A stretch of 64,000 nucleotides of DNA, taken from positions 496,001-560,000 of the forward strand of contig NZ_VFRQ01000001.1 in the NCBI RefSeq assembly GCF_006385705.1. Reading direction: 5' to 3'. This document shows positions 60,099 through 64,000 of the stretch, piece after piece. Position numbers and translations under genes: made by a program. The notes under the pieces are model-generated. The model saw only the letters and a list, made by a program, of their open reading frames with translations, did no database searches and was not told where the DNA came from. The stretch's first letter is position 1. The number at the start of each line of letters is the position of its first letter. This stretch comes from Pontibacter mangrovi (GTDB lineage: Bacteria; Bacteroidota; Bacteroidia; Cytophagales; Hymenobacteraceae).

Positions 60099-62510
60099 TC
60101 ACTTAACTGTTGCCTTTGCCTGCTCTGCCTGCAGCATGTTTTCCATTCCCTTAAAAAAGGCATCCGGGTTATAAGAGATGCTGTTGATGCCATGGGCTAC
60201 CAGAAAAGCGGCATACTCAGGATAGTCGCTGGGGGCCTGGCCGCAAAGGCCTACCTTGGTGCCTGTTTTCTGCGCCTTCTCCAGCGTCATCACAATCAGC
60301 TGCTGCACGGCCGCGTCAAACGGAGAGAAGATGTCGCTCAGCAGACCGGAGTCGCGGTCAGCACCGAGGGTAAGCTGCGTAAGGTCGTTGGAGCCGATGG
60401 AAAAGCCGTCGAAGACCTGGGCAAATTCCTCAGCCAGAATGGCATTGCTGGGTATCTCCACCATCACGTATACTTCCAAACCGTGCTCACCCCGCTTCAG
60501 GCCATACTTTTGCATGAGTTCTATCACTTTCCTGCCTTCGTCAACGGTTCGGCAGAACGGGATCATGAGCTTCACGTTCGTCAGCCCCATCACCTCCCGC
60601 ACCTTCTTCATGGCGCGGCATTCCAGTTCAAACCCTTCCTGGTACATGGGGTGGTAATAGCGCGAGGCTCCCCTGAGGCCGATCATCGGGTTTGCCTCCT
60701 GCGGCTCAAACTGCCTGCCTCCCAACAAATTGGCGTACTCGTTCGACTTAAAGTCGCTCATGCGCACAATCACGTCCTTCGGGTGAAAAGCAGCCGCGAT
60801 AACGGCGGTGGCCTCGGCCAGCCTGTCTACAAAAAAGTCTTCTTTGCTTTGATAATGATGCGTGAGCTGCTCAATTTTATCGCGCACCTGCCGGTCCTCT
60901 ACCTTGTCGAAATGCTTCAGCGCCATGGGGTGTATCTGAATGGCGTTGTTGATGATGAATTCCATGCGCATGAGGCCTACGCCATCGTTTGGCAGGAACG
61001 AATACTTAAAAGCCTGCTCCGGGTCGCCGAGTATGAGCATGGCCTTGGTGCGTGGTTTTTCCAGCTTGCTCATGTCGGTCTGCTTCTCTTCCCAAGCCAG
61101 CTTGCCCTCATACACATAGCCAGTCTCGCCGCCCGCCGTTGATACCGTCACCTCCTGCCCATCCTGTATGGCCTGGGTGGCATTGTTGGTGCCAAGCACG
61201 GCCACGGCGCCTACCTCCCGGGCCACAATGGCGGCATGGCTAGTGCGGCCGCCCTGTTCGGTAATAATGGCGATGGCTTTCTTCAGGATCGGGTCCCAGT
61301 CAGGGTCTGTTTTGCGGGTTACCAGCACCTCCCCTTCCTGCAGCTTGTCTATCTCATCCGGGGAGGATAAAATGCGCGCAGTACCCGAAACGATGCGGTT
61401 GCTCAGCCCAATGCCCGAGCACAGCACCTTGCCCTGTTCTTTTAACGTATACTCTGTGAAAAAAGCCTCTTGTTTGCGCTGGCTCTGCACCGTTTCGGGC
61501 CTGGCCTGCACGATAAACAGCTCGCCGTTTACCCCATCCTTTGCCCACTCAATGTCCATCGGCTGCTTGTAGTGCTCTTCAATGCGCTTCCCCCATTTAG
61601 CCAGCTGCACCACCTCCTCATCCTGCAGCACGTACTCCTCCTGCTTTTCTGCTGGCGTGCCCTGGTTGATAATGGCATCTGTGGGATTCTGCAGCTCCCC
61701 TTCCTGCTTTTCGGCATATACCATGGTTTTGGCTTTGCTGCCCAGCTGGCGCGAAATGATGGGCTGCTTTGCCTTCTCCAGCATCGGCTTAAAAACCACA
61801 AACTCATCGGTGTTTACAGCGCCCTGCACCACGTTCTCGCCCAGGCCCCAGGAGCCAGAGATGACAACAGCGTTTCGAAAGCCCGTGTCCGGATCCAGCG
61901 TGAACATTACGCCAGAGCAGGCCAGGTCGGATCGCACCATGGTTTGAATGCCTACCGACAGCGCCACCTGCATGTGCTCAAATCCGTTGTCTACTCTATA
62001 CTTGATGGCGCGGTCGGTGAACAGCGAGGCATAGCTATGATGGCATGCTTTGTAAAGGTTTTGAAGGCCACTCACGTTGAGGTAAGTTTCCAGCTGCCCG
62101 GCAAAGCTGGCGGTGGGCAGGTCTTCGGCGGTGGCGCTGCTGCGCACGGCCAGCGAAATGGCATCGCCATACTTTCCCAAGAGGTAATCGTAGCCTTTTT
62201 TGATCTCCTGCCTTATCTCTTCCGGAAAATCAGACCCAAGTATAAGCTCGCGGCACTTCTTGCCTACACCGGATAAATTCGAAAACCGCTCCGTATCTAA
62301 ATCCGCCAGCGCCTGCTGCAGCCGCTCCCGGAGCCTGTCGTGGTCCAGAAAATGCCCGTAAGCCGCTGCGGTAGTGGCAAAACCGTCCGGCACGTTAACT
62401 CCCTGCGGCACCAGTTGGTTAAACATCTCCCCCAACGAAGCGTTCTTACCGCCCACCAGGCCGAGGTCTTTGTAGCTGATCTCTCTGAAATACTTTATAA
62501 ACGGCTCCAT
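60099..62510 (-). CDS. ppsA: Phosphoenolpyruvate synthase
   Basis: An 803-residue enzyme, pyruvate + ATP to PEP + AMP + phosphate, in gluconeogenesis. N-terminal ATP-binding domain: DLGLVGGKNASLGEMFNQL and AVRSSATAEDLPTASFAGQ. The swivelling phosphohistidine domain has GGRTSHAAIVAREVGAVAVLG with catalytic His425. The C-terminal PEP-binding barrel has PMIGLRGASRY, FDGFSIGSNDLTQLTLG and GLCGQAPSDYP. Length is normal for PpsA. It is divergent from the SDR gene with 262 bp between and convergent with the P-type ATPase. Confidence 0.96.
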   Translation of the reverse strand: MEPFIKYFREISYKDLGLVGGKNASLGEMFNQLVPQGVNVPDGFATTAAAYGHFLDHDRLRERLQQALADLDTERFSNLSGVGKKCRELILGSDFPEEIRQEIKKGYDYLLGKYGDAISLAVRSSATAEDLPTASFAGQLETYLNVSGLQNLYKACHHSYASLFTDRAIKYRVDNGFEHMQVALSVGIQTMVRSDLACSGVMFTLDPDTGFRNAVVISGSWGLGENVVQGAVNTDEFVVFKPMLEKAKQPIISRQLGSKAKTMVYAEKQEGELQNPTDAIINQGTPAEKQEEYVLQDEEVVQLAKWGKRIEEHYKQPMDIEWAKDGVNGELFIVQARPETVQSQRKQEAFFTEYTLKEQGKVLCSGIGLSNRIVSGTARILSSPDEIDKLQEGEVLVTRKTDPDWDPILKKAIAIITEQGGRTSHAAIVAREVGAVAVLGTNNATQAIQDGQEVTVSTAGGETGYVYEGKLAWEEKQTDMSKLEKPRTKAMLILGDPEQAFKYSFLPNDGVGLMRMEFIINNAIQIHPMALKHFDKVEDRQVRDKIEQLTHHYQSKEDFFVDRLAEATAVIAAAFHPKDVIVRMSDFKSNEYANLLGGRQFEPQEANPMIGLRGASRYYHPMYQEGFELECRAMKKVREVMGLTNVKLMIPFCRTVDEGRKVIELMQKYGLKRGEHGLEVYVMVEIPSNAILAEEFAQVFDGFSIGSNDLTQLTLGADRDSGLLSDIFSPFDAAVQQLIVMTLEKAQKTGTKVGLCGQAPSDYPEYAAFLVAHGINSISYNPDAFFKGMENMLQAEQAKATVK

Positions 62511-62772
62511 ACAAAATGTTTAAAGGCATGAGAACAAGAACGGCAGACAATTTTATACTTATTCTAAAAACGGATAGGCTAAAATCTAGTTTTACAACGC
62601 CTCACAAAGTATAAAAGCTGACAAAGATCATCTGATTTATCCGTGAGAGACATGGCTTTTTACAGCAATCAAACGTATTATTAATTTAACAAAAGCTTAT
62701 ACTATACTACGTGACTCAGCAGTACACCCGCTGCCTTACAAAAAGCTTTGTTCTATTTTTAACGCATTACTT

Positions 62773-63528
62773 ATGGATAGATTCTTCGAAGACAAGGTAG
62801 CTATCGTCACCGGGGGTAGTTTCGGGATCGGCAGGGCCACCGCCATGCTTTTTGCCCAGCGTGGCGCCAAAGTAGCTGTGGTAGACTGGGTGGAAGACGC
62901 TGAAACAGTCAACAGCATTACAGCGGCTGGCGGTGAGGCTATCTTTATTAAATGCGATGTATCGAAAGACAGCGATGTGCAGGCCATGGTGGAGAAAACG
63001 GTGAGCACATTTGGTCGCCTGGACTATGCCTTTAACAACGCTGGCATAGAGGGTGCCTCTGCCCCAACCCACGAAGTTACCGAGGAGAATTTTGACAAGG
63101 TGCTCGGGGTGAACGTGAAGGGGGTGTGGCTCTGCATGAAGTATGAAATTGCGGAGATGCTCCGGCACGGCAAAGGCGCCATCGTCAACTGCTCTTCTAT
63201 CGCAGGCTTAATCGGATTTCCGGGTATCCCGGCCTATACTGCCTCCAAGCACGCTGTTATCGGCCTTACTAAAACGGCGGCCCTGGAGTATGCGCAGTCA
63301 GGCCTTCGGGTAAATGCCATTTGCCCGGGTGCCATACAAACCGCTATGATCGACCGCTTCATTGAGAAAAATAAAACCACACGCGATGCCATGGTAGCAG
63401 GGGAACCTATGGGCCGTTTTGGGGAGCCGGGAGAAATTGCCGAAGCAGCCATTTGGCTTTGCTCCGACGCTTCCTCCTTCACCACAGGCCATGCCCTGGT
63501 AGTAGACGGCGGCTGGGTGGCGAGGTAA
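62773..63528 (+). CDS. Short-chain dehydrogenase/reductase (SDR)
   Basis: A 251-residue classical SDR. Cofactor motif TGGSFGIGRATAM, NNAGIEGA, catalytic Ser in NCSSIAGL, and YTASKHA (Tyr-x3-Lys); Asp after strand 2 (VVDW) points to NAD rather than NADP. The C-terminal SSFTTGHALVVDGGW is standard. The substrate is not predictable; it may be a fatty-acid or sugar-alcohol oxidoreductase. It is followed 47 bp later by an acyl-CoA synthetase gene on the same strand, so a role in acid or ketone metabolism is possible. Confidence 0.92.
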   Translation: MDRFFEDKVAIVTGGSFGIGRATAMLFAQRGAKVAVVDWVEDAETVNSITAAGGEAIFIKCDVSKDSDVQAMVEKTVSTFGRLDYAFNNAGIEGASAPTHEVTEENFDKVLGVNVKGVWLCMKYEIAEMLRHGKGAIVNCSSIAGLIGFPGIPAYTASKHAVIGLTKTAALEYAQSGLRVNAICPGAIQTAMIDRFIEKNKTTRDAMVAGEPMGRFGEPGEIAEAAIWLCSDASSFTTGHALVVDGGWVAR

Positions 63529-63575
63529 TTGCGAGTTAAGAATTAAGAGTTACGAAGTAGTCATTACGCATTAAA

Positions 63576-64000
63576 ATGCTCTCTCCAAACCTGACCGACT
63601 ATACTTCTGTCGCCGCTGGTTTCAGCTGGGAGAAGGAGCAGGCTGGCCTGAGTGGCCTGCCCAACGGCCAGGGACTGAACATGGCACACGAGGCAGTAGA
63701 CCGGCATGCGGCAGGTGATTTAAAGTATAAAACCGCCTTCCGGTTCATCCACAAAGACATGTTGGTCATGGATTGCACCTACCAGGACTTCAGGGAGCTT
63801 TCAAACCGCTTTGCTAATGTGCTGGGGGAGCTAGGCGTAGCAAAAGGCGACCGTGTTTTTTCATTTCTGGGTCGCATGCCGGAGTTATACTTTGCTGCGC
63901 TGGGCACCCTGAAGAAAGTAGCTGTTTTCTGCCCGCTGTTCAACGTGTTCGGGCCGGAACCGGTGTTCCAGCGCCTGAGCCGCGGCGATGCCAAAGTGCT
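63576..64000 (+). CDS. Acetate/acyl-CoA ligase, N-terminal part (cut by window edge)
   Basis: The first 141 codons of an AMP-forming ligase from ATG 63576. TYQDFRELSNRFANVLGELGVAKGDRVF and RMPELYFAALGTLKKVAVFCPL match the start of acetyl-CoA synthetases. The adenylation motifs lie beyond the window. The opening MLSPNLTDYTSV is followed by the family's short N-terminal lobe. Substrate cannot be told from this part; acetate is likely from the sequence of the first helix. Confidence 0.82.
   Translation, partial: MLSPNLTDYTSVAAGFSWEKEQAGLSGLPNGQGLNMAHEAVDRHAAGDLKYKTAFRFIHKDMLVMDCTYQDFRELSNRFANVLGELGVAKGDRVFSFLGRMPELYFAALGTLKKVAVFCPLFNVFGPEPVFQRLSRGDAKV

Overview
The window looks like chromosomal DNA of a Bacteroidota bacterium, most likely of the Hymenobacteraceae and close to Pontibacter. 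This is inferred from gene content, not from a database match. The signs are SusC-like TonB receptor plus DUF4249 lipoprotein, DUF4142, DUF6660, a CzcA-type RND pump fused to its outer-membrane factor, TAnnTTTG promoters, few Shine-Dalgarno sequences, and intergenic repeats of a Bacteroidota kind. Base composition is roughly half G+C. The heptamer AAGTATA/TATACTT recurs about ten times more often than chance, in genes and between them.

Layout. 1-11.3 kb: the end of a bacteriophytochrome-type histidine kinase, pyruvate carboxylase, an Spl-like radical SAM protein, a DUF3298 lipoprotein, an FRG-domain protein, an unknown lipoprotein and a membrane transglutaminase-like protein. 11.4-13.3 kb: tRNA-Glu with promoter and terminator; the terminator segment is repeated 1.8 kb downstream, beyond an alpha/beta hydrolase. 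13.4-17.8 kb: a decaying patch with a frameshifted cation/proton antiporter and a sugar dehydrogenase interrupted by TAG, followed by a ferritin-like protein with an unusually strong ribosome binding site. 17.9-29.6 kb: secreted lipoproteins, then a divalent-metal efflux region on the minus strand (DUF6660, RND-OMF fusion, adaptor, two CDF exporters, a DUF305-like lipoprotein).

30.7-42.2 kb is rich in repeats: 32-bp G-rich hairpin elements, a second hairpin family, AT-rich decamer tracts, an octanucleotide microsatellite, a short MITE, and a broken DUF559 endonuclease gene lying exactly between two near-identical inverted copies of the 32-bp repeat. Genes here are a DUF808 protein, a DUF2231-Rieske protein, a creatininase-like protein, a Tat-exported sugar isomerase-like protein, a type IIG restriction-modification enzyme and a serine hydrolase.

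42.5-64 kb is mostly ordinary: a YqcI/YcgG (GntA-like) plus DUF1989 pair, a beta-propeller-like lipoprotein, a VOC protein with a 2-hydroxyacid dehydrogenase, a class-A-like serine hydrolase, an M14 peptidase, an SpmA/SpmB-like membrane protein, a TonB receptor/DUF4249 pair, small envelope and stress proteins, a P2-type cation ATPase, PEP synthase, an SDR and the start of an acyl-CoA synthetase. Pyruvate carboxylase and PEP synthase both feed gluconeogenesis but lie far apart.

The strongest leads are the DUF559 gene framed by inverted repeats as a possible mobile unit, the iterated AAGTATA motif, the MITE inside a repeat, the octanucleotide tract before the type IIG gene, and the GntA-like/DUF1989 pair.
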